Virus record (IMG/VR): IMGVR_UViG_3300044535_001920
Span: 1 to 64,000 of that record
Length of the DNA: 64,000 nt
Source: a virus
Strand: one strand, 5' to 3'
The translations under genes were made by a program, and so were the position numbers. Positions 15,901 to 25,326 of the stretch are shown here, in pieces. Positions within the stretch are counted from its first letter, which is position 1. Every line of letters begins with the position of its first letter. The notes below the pieces were generated by a model, which searched no databases, was not told where the DNA came from, and saw only the letters and a list, made by a program, of their open reading frames with translations.

Positions 15901-18844
15901 ATGTATTAATTCCAACAAAAGTTGATCCAAGAGAAACCAATCTTGTTAAACTATCATCTTCATATAACTTAAACTCACTGCTATCAATATATAAAACATA
16001 ATATTGGTTTCCACTTACTAGTCCATCTATTACTTGTTTTGGACTTGCATCTTCATTTCCAACATATACAATACTTTCTCCATTTATGAATGGATGACCA
16101 GGAATATTAAATGTAGATGTTGCAGTGTTTACTGATTCCGAAACATTAAATTCTTCAGTTGTTACAAGTGGTTTGAAATTTAATGTTACGTCATTATTAT
16201 TATTATCAAAAAATCTTAAAACATAAAGATCTTGATCTGATCTTCCAAGTCCAACTGTTTTGAGTGTTTGAAGTCCTCCAGAAATTCCAGTTTCTGCAAT
16301 TCTTCCTCTATCAAATGCAAATGAATTTGGACTAAATCCAGTGGATCTGAGAGCATATAATCCAAAGTTAGTTGCCGAGTTCGTAATTGACAAATAACCA
16401 CCAGATTGGGTTAATGAACCATAACGACAGAAGATTTGGAAACAAGAAACTACCTGTGCATATCCATCATTGATAGTTCTCCAACCAATTCCCCCGAAGG
16501 AAACCATTGTAAATGCATTAGCAACCATTGATTTACCAAATGTTGGCACATCCCCTTCTGGTGGCTTTTCTGCTTCTTCAGGAATTGCTGGAATATTATT
16601 ATCCTGAATCTTAGAACCATCAACTAAAATACCATTTCCTCCCAAGAAAGAAAGAATAGAGCAATTTTGGATGTATGGTGATTGTGTAACTTTTGCCTTT
16701 CCTAATCTGGCAGTTCCACCACCATCATAGAAATGCTGAACCGTTGTAATTCCTGCTTTAATTGTGAACTCAACTGGAGATCTGACAGAAATAACATCAA
16801 AATCAACTTGTCCACTTGCATTTGCTTCAGGGTAGAAGAAAGTTGTTATTCCAGAATCATAGGAACAAGTAAATCCAAGTCCAGATAGTCTTACAACTTG
16901 TCCTTTAATTAATTGATGTTCCCCGTCTACAGTAATTGTAGTAATACCTGTCGTATTATTATAAAATGCAGAAACTACATTTAAGACACTTCCTGCATAA
17001 CCAACTCTTGGAGTTAATGTATCAAATGGATCATCAAATGCAACAGCATAATTAAATGTATGTTGAGGAATTCCATCAACAACATAATCTTTCATTGCTA
17101 TATTTGCAATATAGCAGCCATTTCTTACACGGAATAAGTCCTCTCCTGCATTTAATGGCCTTATAACAGTATTTCTTAAAGAATCACCGACAACAGAAAT
17201 TCCATCAGCAACAATTATCGGATTGTCCTCTATATAATCTCCACCTTCTACAAAAACTGTAACTGCATCTAATGTTTGTGGATCTGGATATGTTTTTGAT
17301 GGGGCAAATCCAACACCACCAGAAATAACAGTTGTTACAATACCAACATAAGAACCAATTGCTGACCAAACATTAGCACACGAGAATAAATCATAATCTT
17401 CTCTGTTTATAGAAGAATCGTATGCTAGATTTAGGTCATATTGTTGAGAAACTACACCCTGGTATGTTGTTGGAACAGCAATGTTGTTTATAATATATCT
17501 TGAAACTGTTATAATATATTGGAATGCATTTACTGTTTCAGTAACTTCTCCGGCAACGGCATTTACTGCACCATTCCAATATGAAAGTGCAGCATCTACA
17601 GTTTTTGAGTTTCCTCCATATTTAAGATCGTGGACTATTGCATCAACAATATATCCAACATCTCTTGCACAAGTTGTTGAATCATAGTCTGGGTTGGATT
17701 CTATGTTGGTAGTTGCTTCAATATATGCAACAACCTCTGCCTTAATAAAATCTTTATTTAATTTTAATAAATTTGCACCATCAATAAATCTTCCTGCAGT
17801 ATTATTTCTTAATCTTTGTGATGCAAGTTGAAGACCTTTTTTAATGGTTTTTACTGGAAGTATTCTTCCATCATTTGCATCATCACCATCTATATCAGAT
17901 ACTCTGATTCTAGATTGAGCTCCTCCTCCTCCTCCTGCTCCAAAGGTAAGATTCCCTGCCCCATCCGTTGTAATTACCTGTCCCTTTTGTCCATCAGTAA
18001 TTGGATAATTCAATCCACTGATGATTGCTGACTCTAATGTAGAAATTCCAGCAACATTAAGGGCACTTAAAATTCCTGTTTTTCCTTCAATTCCTTTACT
18101 TACAAATAAATCAGAACTAAATCCAACAAACCCATCAACACCTAAACTTTGACCAATACTAACACTTCTTACAACATTTAGTCCATCATTTAATTGTGCA
18201 AATTGTTCTACATCAAGAGTCCCTCCGATTTCTGTATTTGATGCAACACTGAGAGTGTAACCAATTGCAACAGAACCACCAATTGTTGTATCTGAACCAA
18301 TTCCTGTAGTTGATGCTATGGAAACCGAACCACCAATTTCTGTAGTCCCACCAATACTAACATTTTCACCAATATCAGCATTTCCACCAATATCTACATT
18401 ATATCCTACTGTTAAATCATAACCAATTGTTGTTCCCCCACCTACAGTTAAATCTGAGCCAATTCCTACAGTATTAGAAACAGTAAGATCTGAAGATAAT
18501 CCAACAAATCCAGTAACAGTTAGATCTTCCCCTATTCCTAAATTTTTTCCAATAGTGACATTGGAAGATAAACCAACAGTACTAGAAACTGATAATGTAT
18601 TTTCAAGTTGAACAAAACCTGAAACTAATAATTGTTGATTAATTAGAACAGATCCGTTTATTGTCCCCCCAATGGAATTTGAAAAATCTCTTTTTAATAA
18701 TTCAGCACCACGAGGAGTAAATCCATCATGGACATGAACTGAGTTATTTGTAGTATTTACTGTAAGTTCTCCAGAGGCTCCAGTAAAGGTTGAGTGCTCT
18801 GCATCTGTTCCTCTTCTGAACTGTACTCTTTTAGTATTTGCCAT
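12986..18844 (-). CDS. Giant tail fibre/adhesin with Mtd_N-like N-terminus and beta-helix repeats
   Basis: A 1952-residue fibre. Residues 1-50 (VQFRRGTDAEHSTFTGASGE, then LTVNTTNNSVHVHDG) match the N-terminal attachment fold of phage major-tropism-determinant and fibre proteins. Residues about 75-245 hold IG/VGG repeats with a roughly six-residue rhythm (IGYDLTVGYNVDIGGNADIG), suggesting a left-handed beta-helix. A GGGGG linker near residue 303 precedes SDIDGDDANDGR, which opens a pectate-lyase-like region with DYIEDNPIIVADGISVVGDS. The C-terminus has LNADFLDG, a motif common in cyanophage fibres. Likely a receptor-binding fibre. Many beta domains remain unassigned. Confidence 0.8.
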   Translation of the reverse strand: MANTKRVQFRRGTDAEHSTFTGASGELTVNTTNNSVHVHDGFTPRGAELLKRDFSNSIGGTINGSVLINQQLLVSGFVQLENTLSVSSTVGLSSNVTIGKNLGIGEDLTVTGFVGLSSDLTVSNTVGIGSDLTVGGGTTIGYDLTVGYNVDIGGNADIGENVSIGGTTEIGGSVSIASTTGIGSDTTIGGSVAIGYTLSVASNTEIGGTLDVEQFAQLNDGLNVVRSVSIGQSLGVDGFVGFSSDLFVSKGIEGKTGILSALNVAGISTLESAIISGLNYPITDGQKGQVITTDGAGNLTFGAGGGGGAQSRIRVSDIDGDDANDGRILPVKTIKKGLQLASQRLRNNTAGRFIDGANLLKLNKDFIKAEVVAYIEATTNIESNPDYDSTTCARDVGYIVDAIVHDLKYGGNSKTVDAALSYWNGAVNAVAGEVTETVNAFQYIITVSRYIINNIAVPTTYQGVVSQQYDLNLAYDSSINREDYDLFSCANVWSAIGSYVGIVTTVISGGVGFAPSKTYPDPQTLDAVTVFVEGGDYIEDNPIIVADGISVVGDSLRNTVIRPLNAGEDLFRVRNGCYIANIAMKDYVVDGIPQHTFNYAVAFDDPFDTLTPRVGYAGSVLNVVSAFYNNTTGITTITVDGEHQLIKGQVVRLSGLGFTCSYDSGITTFFYPEANASGQVDFDVISVRSPVEFTIKAGITTVQHFYDGGGTARLGKAKVTQSPYIQNCSILSFLGGNGILVDGSKIQDNNIPAIPEEAEKPPEGDVPTFGKSMVANAFTMVSFGGIGWRTINDGYAQVVSCFQIFCRYGSLTQSGGYLSITNSATNFGLYALRSTGFSPNSFAFDRGRIAETGISGGLQTLKTVGLGRSDQDLYVLRFFDNNNNDVTLNFKPLVTTEEFNVSESVNTATSTFNIPGHPFINGESIVYVGNEDASPKQVIDGLVSGNQYYVLYIDSSEFKLYEDDSLTRLVSLGSTFVGINTFTKNNQDFFAFEIIGAHNSYQAVGLGSTTASLKFVSGRQVTQSITGGQAVGIALTYIPQTRTLIVSNEEVSGVRNLFSASGSAIQDHNASPVSIAVTSVSGITTYYTVTTKVDSTIPGNVIPNIGDLPETYKLHFHRPSIINSSSHTWEYSGSGTDYNALPQNGGKTRPETEQVFEQGGRVYSSGTNELGDFKIGNFIVAYNRTGNIIFNNKVTIGQLDSLRLSLSGGIAIEEFSIDTNLGETEIGGPQNRRVSTQLAVRTFLNNRLGDFIDQNVSTSAIPNAIVKLNSSGQINADLIPPKVVNFITVTTIGGKTSLVNFIPARNIRQGDTVAEPENSYVLVQDTVQEYLILDSDTRNYNFLNGDIVNSSLSQASSIGIVTAPTSVAYGTTGLVKGVLTQFSTLTGGSGYLAAGIYTGVTLTSTTGIGTSATATITVSAAGTVSNVAINTGGRYYAVGNLLTANPSSIGGRSGGANFSITVSDVETRLYLKLTNNQKFPGTTILPDYIQDRDAVGISTNITVGIGRTFDPTDINTGGSVDFFNNRIVVSQTGFSNGDPVIYNSNGGNTIGGLIDGNTYYIKRVGLSSVEFHNTYAVSSPISLTSSGSGTHRFDRFPINESKDTLIFVNHGLLTGDVVRVSGSTPTGITTNNFYYVGSATTNSFTFHTTQSDATQSANGITLNPVGITSEGVGTTLTLTKQNVRYSETVNTSSALEENWSLLAKSDIDAANIISGTISPTRLGSGSASQDTFLAGNSAYLKVVKSVGIGTTQPMTVTATSFDSPPGGVGVTTYYGNINIQLNRVASSVDLFSTLGIAKFKSSTFSIGADGAVSIKNSTTGDVDAATLGGQTPAYYIDPSNLSAAVPITKGGTGLTGLPSIGAILIGNGSAFNQTTNPIFTGNVTFNNGIPVSGVVTATRFVSNVAQGTAPISVGSSTVVTNLNADFLDGITSKQLTDSIDRTRTFSYFMGIS

Positions 18845-18876
18845 TTATCAGCAGACATGGTATTTTTCTATATTTT

Positions 18877-18884
18877 TATTTATC
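18877..18884 (-). promoter_or_regulatory. Late promoter word GATAAATA
   Basis: GATAAATA on the minus strand, about 33 bases before the giant fibre gene that starts at 18844, in the 64-base gap after the repeat protein. Confidence 0.5.
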
Positions 18885-18908
18885 ATTTATTTTAAATGCG
18901 ATTTTTAA

Positions 18909-21900
18909 TTAAATTATGAATATTCTAGTTTTCTTAGGTTGAACATAATTTTTCTTTCTATCTTGTGATTCACCAGCAAGTAATACGTTGATTTTGCCGT
19001 TATAATTAGATCTCGCAAAAGATTCGAAGGTATTTCCAAAAATTCTAAGTGCTCTTTGGGATACTTTATAATCATAAAATACAGATTTTCCTGTACTAAT
19101 GAATAATCCAATTGTTCCAGAACCACGGAATGCTTCGGTATTTCTTTCTTGTGCATTTCCAGTAAATTCAAATATTGTTGTTACTAATTTTGGTTTGAAT
19201 GCAACAATAGACTTAGATTGTACTGCAGTAATAAGTTGTCCAAAACCAGTATAGTTACCCTCACCGAAGGATTCTGATGCAGATCCAGTAACTTTAAATA
19301 GATTTGTTTGTCCTTTAACAACAGCAGTCTCTGAATATGAAGATCCAATAATAGAGAATATAGTGCCGGAACCTCTATATGCTTCTGTATTTTTCTCAGT
19401 TGCAGTTCCAGATACTTTAAATAAACCTTTTGTATCATCTGGACTGAATGAAGCAGATTCTGATATTCCACCAAATCCAAATAATTTTCCTTTTCCTTTA
19501 TAAACTGTTGGTTTAGATGTTTCCGCAGAACCAAGTGTTTTAATGAGTACTGTCTTCTCAATAGTTCTAATTGAAGAAGACTCATCGGAAGAAATAATAA
19601 ATGTTTTATTATTTTTATCTGGACGCCCAGAACCTTCAGATATTTTAGTTTTTCCTTGACCAACATATACTGGTTGAGTTCTTCCAGTTCCAGAACCAGT
19701 AAACTTAAATAGAATAGTATTTTCTGGTGGATTTGACCCTTTGGATTCTGTTGCTCCTTGGAATGTAAATACAGAACCAGTTCCAACATAGGATTCGGAA
19801 TTTCTCTCCTTAGCAGAACCTCGTATGTGAATTACTAAATTCTCAAGTTTATACGCACTTGTTAGATATTCGGAAGCACTTCCAAATCCAAATAGATCTC
19901 CAGATCCAATGAATGTATAATTTCTACTATCAGTAGATACAGAAGTAACAGAAATTGACCCAGAACCTGGATATCTTGGTCTGATTAAGACTAGAGATTC
20001 AACATTGATTCTCTCAATTCCAACACCAACATAAGATTCGGTATTTCTTTGTACCGCAGATCCTCTAAACTTAAATAGAGCAGTGTTCTCTGGTGGATTT
20101 GTACCAGCAGATTCGGAGGAACTTACAAATGTAAATAGTGAACCAGATCCAATCTCAGTAGTTGGTGTGATTGATTCAGCACCAGAACCATTGATATAGA
20201 AGAATCCTTCACCAATATGAATCGGTTTGAGTCTAATTATTGCTTTGCCATTTACTCTCAGTAAACCAGATCCAGTTTCACGGAACTGGAAGTAAATACC
20301 AACCCTACCACTAATATTGATAGATCTTGGTATTCCTACTTCCTCAAATCTTACTCTTTCATACGCAGATACGAGTCTTCCCTTATCGTCTGCATCAAGT
20401 ATTTGTACCTTTTGATAAACAAAAGCAGAACCAGATCCAATCTCAGTAGTTGGTGTATAAGATTCGGCAGCAGAACCACTGACCCTAAAGAGACCGGATA
20501 CAGGAAGTTTTGTGCTGAATGATTCAGTTGTACTAGAGAACGTAAAGAGAGATCCAGTTCCAAAGTAAGATTCTGTATTTCTTTCAACAAGATGACCAGA
20601 GAATCTGAATAATTCAGTTCCAACTTCAGAATTTGTTTCGGATTCTGTTGAACTTATGAATGTAAATAATGAACCAGATCCAATTTCTGTAGTTGGTGTA
20701 ATGGACTGAGTAGCAGCACCACTGACTCTAAAGAGTCCAGATACTAGTGGTTTTGGACTGAATGCTTCTGTTGTACTGGAGAAGGTGAATAGAGATCCAG
20801 TTCCTGCATAGGATTCTGTATTTCTTTCAACAAGATGACCAGAGAATCTAGTTAGTCCATAAGGTCTTAATCCACGACCAGAAAGTAATCCATAATTGTC
20901 ACGTTCTAAAGTTAGATTTGGAATATCGAGAATTGAACCATAATCTTCACTAGAAGATTCCAGTTCATTTACAGATCCATAATCAATACCTAACAATTCA
21001 ATTACAGATGTTTCATTATATGAAACAACAGTACTTTCTACCTTGCTTCCAAATCCAAATACTTTACCTGTTCCAACATAAGACTCAGTATTATTCTCAG
21101 AGCTAGTTCCACTAAATTTGAATAGTCCAGTAGAAACTTGGGTATTTGTAAATACTTCAGATTTGCTTACAAATACAAATAGTGATCCAGAACCAACATA
21201 AGACTCTGTATTCTTTTCAACAAGATGTCCGGAGAATCTGGTTAATCCATAAGGTCTTAGTCCACGACTAGTAATTAATCCATAATCATCACGTTCAGAA
21301 GGTAGATTTGCAACATCAAGAATTGAACCATAATCTTCACTAGAAGATTCCAGTTCATTTACAGATCCATAATCAATGGATTCAAAATCAACTGTAGATG
21401 ATTCATTATAGGAAACAACAGTACTTTCTGCCTTGCTTCCGAATCCAAATGCTCTACCTGTTCCTACATATGATTCTGTATTCTTAAGGTTACTGTAACT
21501 GCCAAGAACATTGATAGATCCAGAACCAATATAAGGTTCTTCTGTAATACTTTCTAATCCATTAATAATTCCAAATACTATACCTGCTCCAACATAATTT
21601 TCTGTATTCTTCTCAACAAGATGACCGGAGAACTTAAAGAGACCAGAAGAAGGTGGTTTTGGACTAAATGCTTCTGTGGTGCTGGAGAAAGTAAAGAGTG
21701 ATCCAGTTCCAACATAAGATTCAGTATTCTTGAGATTGCTATATTCTCCACGAATCCTAAGAAAACCACGACCTATATGAATTGGTAACACAAATACTTT
21801 TGCATTATCAAATGCAAAGAGTGATCCTGTTCCTACATAATCTTCGGTATTTTTTTCAGTTGTTGTGCTGATTAATTTTGTTAATCCATAAGGTCTTAAT

Positions 21901-22613
21901 CCACGACCTACTACGAATCCATAATCATCACGTTCTGAAGTTAGATTTGGAACATCAAGAATTGAACCATAATCTTCAAAAGAATCTTCTGGTAATGTAA
22001 TTAAATTATAATCAATTGATTCAAAAGAAACGACAGAGGAGTTGTTATATGAAGAAACAACTCTCTCTGCCTTACTACCGAATCCAAATGCTCTACCTGT
22101 TCCTACATAGGATTCTGTATTCTTTTCTATTAGACTTCCGTTAATATCGGATACAATACCATATCCAATATGTGATTTATTAATATAAACGTCAGATTTT
22201 CCTTGAAACAGGAATGTAACTCCCTGGATCTCGGATGCCCTAGTAATTGAATATATTGCGGAAGATATGATCTTCCCTATAGTTCCATTTGCAGAGGTAC
22301 TTGTTTGGGTGATAAACCCATATGTTTCGAATTCCATAGCAGTAGATGCTATAGATCCATAATCATCATCTTCTACGGGTTCATCCTGTAAGTTACCAAA
22401 ATCAAAAACCTCCAGATAAGTATCTGAAAATTCATTATATCCATAGGAAAATCTTTCAAATAACTGTTCCGAAGATGATGAAATTCTAAACAAATTTTTA
22501 TTTCTCAATCCAAAAACAGATACAACCTCATCAGAATATTGGCTGATTTGTTGGTCAGCATATTCTAATATTTTTGGTAAAGTTGAACCCGATGAATATG
22601 AGAAAATTGCCAT
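18909..22613 (-). CDS. Repeat-built virion fibre protein
   Basis: A 1234-residue protein made almost wholly of repeats of about 30-40 residues with the pattern NTESYVGTGSLFTF, then a Ser-rich bridge and LFKFSGHLVEK or similar. A second module (DYGSILDVPNL, SERDDYGxxxGRGLRPYGLT) recurs at least three times. Composition is Ser/Gly/Thr/Phe-rich, with no cysteine clusters and no enzyme motif. The N-terminal 60 residues are unique. It starts inside the ATGA overlap with the upstream C1q-like gene. Likely a long fibrous tail appendage. The near-identical DNA repeats make copy-number change likely. Confidence 0.7.
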   Translation of the reverse strand: MAIFSYSSGSTLPKILEYADQQISQYSDEVVSVFGLRNKNLFRISSSSEQLFERFSYGYNEFSDTYLEVFDFGNLQDEPVEDDDYGSIASTAMEFETYGFITQTSTSANGTIGKIISSAIYSITRASEIQGVTFLFQGKSDVYINKSHIGYGIVSDINGSLIEKNTESYVGTGRAFGFGSKAERVVSSYNNSSVVSFESIDYNLITLPEDSFEDYGSILDVPNLTSERDDYGFVVGRGLRPYGLTKLISTTTEKNTEDYVGTGSLFAFDNAKVFVLPIHIGRGFLRIRGEYSNLKNTESYVGTGSLFTFSSTTEAFSPKPPSSGLFKFSGHLVEKNTENYVGAGIVFGIINGLESITEEPYIGSGSINVLGSYSNLKNTESYVGTGRAFGFGSKAESTVVSYNESSTVDFESIDYGSVNELESSSEDYGSILDVANLPSERDDYGLITSRGLRPYGLTRFSGHLVEKNTESYVGSGSLFVFVSKSEVFTNTQVSTGLFKFSGTSSENNTESYVGTGKVFGFGSKVESTVVSYNETSVIELLGIDYGSVNELESSSEDYGSILDIPNLTLERDNYGLLSGRGLRPYGLTRFSGHLVERNTESYAGTGSLFTFSSTTEAFSPKPLVSGLFRVSGAATQSITPTTEIGSGSLFTFISSTESETNSEVGTELFRFSGHLVERNTESYFGTGSLFTFSSTTESFSTKLPVSGLFRVSGSAAESYTPTTEIGSGSAFVYQKVQILDADDKGRLVSAYERVRFEEVGIPRSINISGRVGIYFQFRETGSGLLRVNGKAIIRLKPIHIGEGFFYINGSGAESITPTTEIGSGSLFTFVSSSESAGTNPPENTALFKFRGSAVQRNTESYVGVGIERINVESLVLIRPRYPGSGSISVTSVSTDSRNYTFIGSGDLFGFGSASEYLTSAYKLENLVIHIRGSAKERNSESYVGTGSVFTFQGATESKGSNPPENTILFKFTGSGTGRTQPVYVGQGKTKISEGSGRPDKNNKTFIISSDESSSIRTIEKTVLIKTLGSAETSKPTVYKGKGKLFGFGGISESASFSPDDTKGLFKVSGTATEKNTEAYRGSGTIFSIIGSSYSETAVVKGQTNLFKVTGSASESFGEGNYTGFGQLITAVQSKSIVAFKPKLVTTIFEFTGNAQERNTEAFRGSGTIGLFISTGKSVFYDYKVSQRALRIFGNTFESFARSNYNGKINVLLAGESQDRKKNYVQPKKTRIFII
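20866..21990 (-). repeat. Three near-identical modules of about 130 bp inside the fibre gene
   Basis: Copies near 20866-20995, 21248-21378 and 21890-21985 share long identical stretches (for example around CCATAAGGTCTTA and TTGAACCATAATCTTC on the plus strand). They encode the DYG...GRGLRPYGLT module. The high DNA identity, not only protein similarity, points to recent duplication or gene conversion. Confidence 0.75.
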
Positions 22614-23122
22614 CAGTTTATTTTATATACCTCCATTTTCGTCCAAGCCCCGTCAGCAGTTCCTCTAATATTTTGACTGGTTGGGTTTGATGTATAAACA
22701 GTAGCATCAATATAATCTGTTGTTCCGTTCATTGTAACAATACCACAAGCATTCATAGTATAAGCAAAGGTATGTATTCCAACCTGACTTAATGCAAATG
22801 TATTTCCATTTTTTCTGATTTGAATATTTGTTTGATTATTTGTAATTGTTCCCTCAAACCAGTTCACCATTAAATCAACATGATAAGTTCCTGCAACGGT
22901 TGGTGTAGTGCGAGTTGTAATTCCACTGTACCAATTATTTGGATCACTAACTACAGAAAATCCAATTAAAGTATCAGAACCGTTAAGAGCAGTTTGATCT
23001 GTTGTTCTTGCAAGTTTTACATAATTTGGAGATTGAAAAGAAAATACATCTCCAGCAAGTTCATTTATAACTTGACGTTGCTCTTCAAAAGTAGAATTTA
23101 TACCGACGTTAAGTGCTGGCAT
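22613..23122 (-). CDS. C1q/TNF-like trimeric head protein
   Basis: A 169-residue protein. The C-terminal about 125 residues have the beta-jelly-roll layout of C1q/TNF-like phage fibre heads (FSVVSDPNNWYSGI, AGTYHVDLMVNW, IQIRKNGN, GIVTMNGTTDYIDATVYT, then WTKMEVYKIN). The N-terminus PALNVGINSTFEEQRQVINE looks helical and could trimerise. Such proteins often form fibre or head-tail decoration trimers. Start: ATG 23122 with a weak AGAGG upstream, just after a terminator. It overlaps the repeat fibre gene by ATGA. Confidence 0.6.
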   Translation of the reverse strand: MPALNVGINSTFEEQRQVINELAGDVFSFQSPNYVKLARTTDQTALNGSDTLIGFSVVSDPNNWYSGITTRTTPTVAGTYHVDLMVNWFEGTITNNQTNIQIRKNGNTFALSQVGIHTFAYTMNACGIVTMNGTTDYIDATVYTSNPTSQNIRGTADGAWTKMEVYKIN

Positions 23123-23140
23123 ATTGACCTCTTATAAACG

Positions 23141-23175
23141 ATAAAAATAGGAGGGACCGCTCTCGCAACCCCTCC
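23141..23175 (-). terminator. Rho-independent terminator after the 460-residue virion gene
   Basis: On the minus strand a GC-rich stem GGAGGG/CCCTCC with a 14-base loop region is followed at once by TATTTTTAT. It lies 26 bases after the gene ending at 23201 and separates it from the C1q-like gene. Confidence 0.75.
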
Positions 23176-23200
23176 ATAATAAAGATATCGTATTCAATAA

Positions 23201-24583
23201 TCAGTCGAGGCTGATGTTCAGAGTGACCTTAATTTGGTCACCATTGTTTTGAATGTTGTAAGGACCATTTGTGAATCTTTCTGCGAAGAAGATGCTGCTG
23301 TAAAGAGTCGATGCACCAGTACCGTTTAGTGCTGGAGTAGTTATAAATGTTGTTGAATCAGGAGTTTCAAAAACTGCGTATGTGGATGAAGTTGTTGTAG
23401 TATTTCCTGTTCCTGCGGCAATGTAAATAACATCACCAGGAACTAGTCCATGACCAGTTGATCCAGTGCTCACAATACTTGAGGAGAATGTAACTGTATC
23501 ACCAGTCGCAGACTGAATGTTATTTACTAGAGCATTGTTTAGATAAACAATTCTGCTCTTTTCATCAATACCAATTACTTTAGTATCTGCTGGAATTGCG
23601 TTAATTTCCCCAATTAGATTGGAGTGAGTGATTCCCATTCCGATTGTCACATCTTCTGCGACATTCTTGAAGAAGGTTGCTACACCAGTTACCGAATCAA
23701 TATTTGCCTTATTGACATATACAGTGTCAGTAGTAAAACCAACTACTCTTGCTTCTGGTGCAATTCCACTTCCAATTACTCTTTGGTTGGTTGTAATACC
23801 AGAAATGTTATCAACAGTAAATGCATAGTCACCAGAAGTTCCTGTTGCTAGTGGTTCATACTTTGTCTCAAACAAAGTGATATATGATTGTGCAATAACA
23901 CCAATAGTCTGAGATTTTGCAACACCAGCATTTACGGAAATTGTTGCAGCATTAGCAACACCGTGAATTTGAACTGGCATATTATTTGCTCTTACCAAAT
24001 AGTAACCATATTGCTGGTTACCTGCATCGGTGAAAGTAAATGTTTGCTCCGGATAAGAAGCAGTTGTTGTACCCACACCAAATTCTAGTGCTTGTCCAGA
24101 GAAGTTTCCTGTGTTTGGTACTGAGAGAACCAGGGTATTTCCATCAATTGCACATACGGTAGCATTTGAACCAACGTTTCCACCAGAAACATAATGTCCA
24201 ACTGCGATATTTAAAGTACTAGAAACAGTAATTGTATATTCACCAGTAGTTCCACTTCCTGTTGTGGATGCAATTGGGCTTAAGATTGTTCTAACGTTCC
24301 AAAGACTTCCATTTAATAGAATTCCATACTGATCAGTATAGTCTTGATCCCATCTATTATTGATGCAGAGAGGATATCCATTATTAGGTGCTGTACCATA
24401 ACCGACTAGACCAGAAGCATCATATGGTTCATAGTATGCTGATTGAGTTGGAACATCTCCTTCTGCTGGAGTTGTGTTGCTTGAAAACAGCTTCAGAATT
24501 AAATTTCTAGGAATCTGATGATTGCTATTTACAAGATATCTTAAAGTTTGAAGCTCTCCACTATCTGGTACTAAAAGTGCCAT
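23201..24583 (-). CDS. Virion structural protein, beta-rich
   Basis: A 460-residue protein beginning MALLVPDSGELQTLRYLVNS, a form I associate with cyanomyovirus structural proteins. After residue 105 it is a series of Thr/Gly/Val-rich beta domains (GEYTITVSSTLNIAVGHYVSG, DGNTLVLSVPNTGNF). The last 40 residues include FFAERFTNGPYNIQ. There are no enzyme motifs. A good Shine-Dalgarno (CAGGAG) precedes the ATG and a TATAAATA late word stands about 44 bases upstream; a hairpin terminator follows. It is probably a monocistronic, well-expressed tail or baseplate protein. Confidence 0.65.
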   Translation of the reverse strand: MALLVPDSGELQTLRYLVNSNHQIPRNLILKLFSSNTTPAEGDVPTQSAYYEPYDASGLVGYGTAPNNGYPLCINNRWDQDYTDQYGILLNGSLWNVRTILSPIASTTGSGTTGEYTITVSSTLNIAVGHYVSGGNVGSNATVCAIDGNTLVLSVPNTGNFSGQALEFGVGTTTASYPEQTFTFTDAGNQQYGYYLVRANNMPVQIHGVANAATISVNAGVAKSQTIGVIAQSYITLFETKYEPLATGTSGDYAFTVDNISGITTNQRVIGSGIAPEARVVGFTTDTVYVNKANIDSVTGVATFFKNVAEDVTIGMGITHSNLIGEINAIPADTKVIGIDEKSRIVYLNNALVNNIQSATGDTVTFSSSIVSTGSTGHGLVPGDVIYIAAGTGNTTTTSSTYAVFETPDSTTFITTPALNGTGASTLYSSIFFAERFTNGPYNIQNNGDQIKVTLNISLD

Positions 24584-24626
24584 CTATTGATCTCCTGGAA
24601 TATACAATTAAAATGTTTTATATCTT

Positions 24627-24634
24627 TATTTATA
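24627..24634 (-). promoter_or_regulatory. Late promoter word TATAAATA
   Basis: Exact late -10 word on the minus strand in the 62-base gap before the gene starting at 24583. Confidence 0.6.
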
Positions 24635-24645
24635 ATCTAAACTTC

Positions 24646-25326
24646 TCACACTTTTAATTTCAATGTTAGGGTGCATTTAGAAATCCCAGAACAACTTAAT
24701 ACTTCAAAATCAAGAATGTCGCCAGTATTTATAGATGCATTCCAGGTAGTTAAAATATCATCTTTATTTTTGTCTTGATTGATTAAAACGGGAATTTCTC
24801 CACCAGTTATTGAAGTAAAATTATTTGGAAAATCTGTATATGAGGTCTTCTTTATATCTATTGCAATTGAACCTGTATCTTCCGATAAAATTGTCCAAGA
24901 TTCAATTTTTCCACTAACATCTAAAGAAATATATCCTTTACTACCTGGACTTATATCTATTGACCCGTTATCAATCAAAAATACTATAGTTCTTGTTAAG
25001 TCTGCAGTGGTTACTAATGCAACCCCAGAAAAATTATTTCCACTAGATGGTGGAATTGTAAAAATAATAGTACTTCCAGAAATTTGATAATCTACTACTG
25101 GCTCTAATAAAATATCACCTACAGAAATTAGAAGTTGTTGCTCATTAATTGGAAAATATTCTTCTCCGTTCACATAAAGAGTGAAATTTGTATCAGATCC
25201 ATTAAATTGACTCGAAATGTCATCAATGATGAGATTATTATATTGTACCTGCTTTAGAGGTATTTCATAGTTTACATCAACTGTAAATCTATCTTGAGAA
25301 GTTAATCTTACGTCATAATTTGTCAT
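24646..25326 (-). CDS. Virion-associated beta-sandwich protein
   Basis: A 226-residue protein of unknown specific role. The first 110 residues include QFNGSDTNFTLYVNGEEY and LLEPVVDYQISGSTIIFTIP, a pattern (NGVxLxPxxDYxxSGxxIxF) repeated in several giant virion proteins here and typical of a phage beta-sandwich. The second half is an Ig-like beta domain ending CTLTLKLKV. It is coupled by ATGA overlap to the 111-residue gene, so the two are made together. Confidence 0.55.
   Translation of the reverse strand: MTNYDVRLTSQDRFTVDVNYEIPLKQVQYNNLIIDDISSQFNGSDTNFTLYVNGEEYFPINEQQLLISVGDILLEPVVDYQISGSTIIFTIPPSSGNNFSGVALVTTADLTRTIVFLIDNGSIDISPGSKGYISLDVSGKIESWTILSEDTGSIAIDIKKTSYTDFPNNFTSITGGEIPVLINQDKNKDDILTTWNASINTGDILDFEVLSCSGISKCTLTLKLKV

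Noticed and set aside
19184-19789. 201-codon minus-strand frame, Leu-rich
   Set aside because: It lies in another frame of the repeat fibre gene; its regularity comes from the repeats of that gene.
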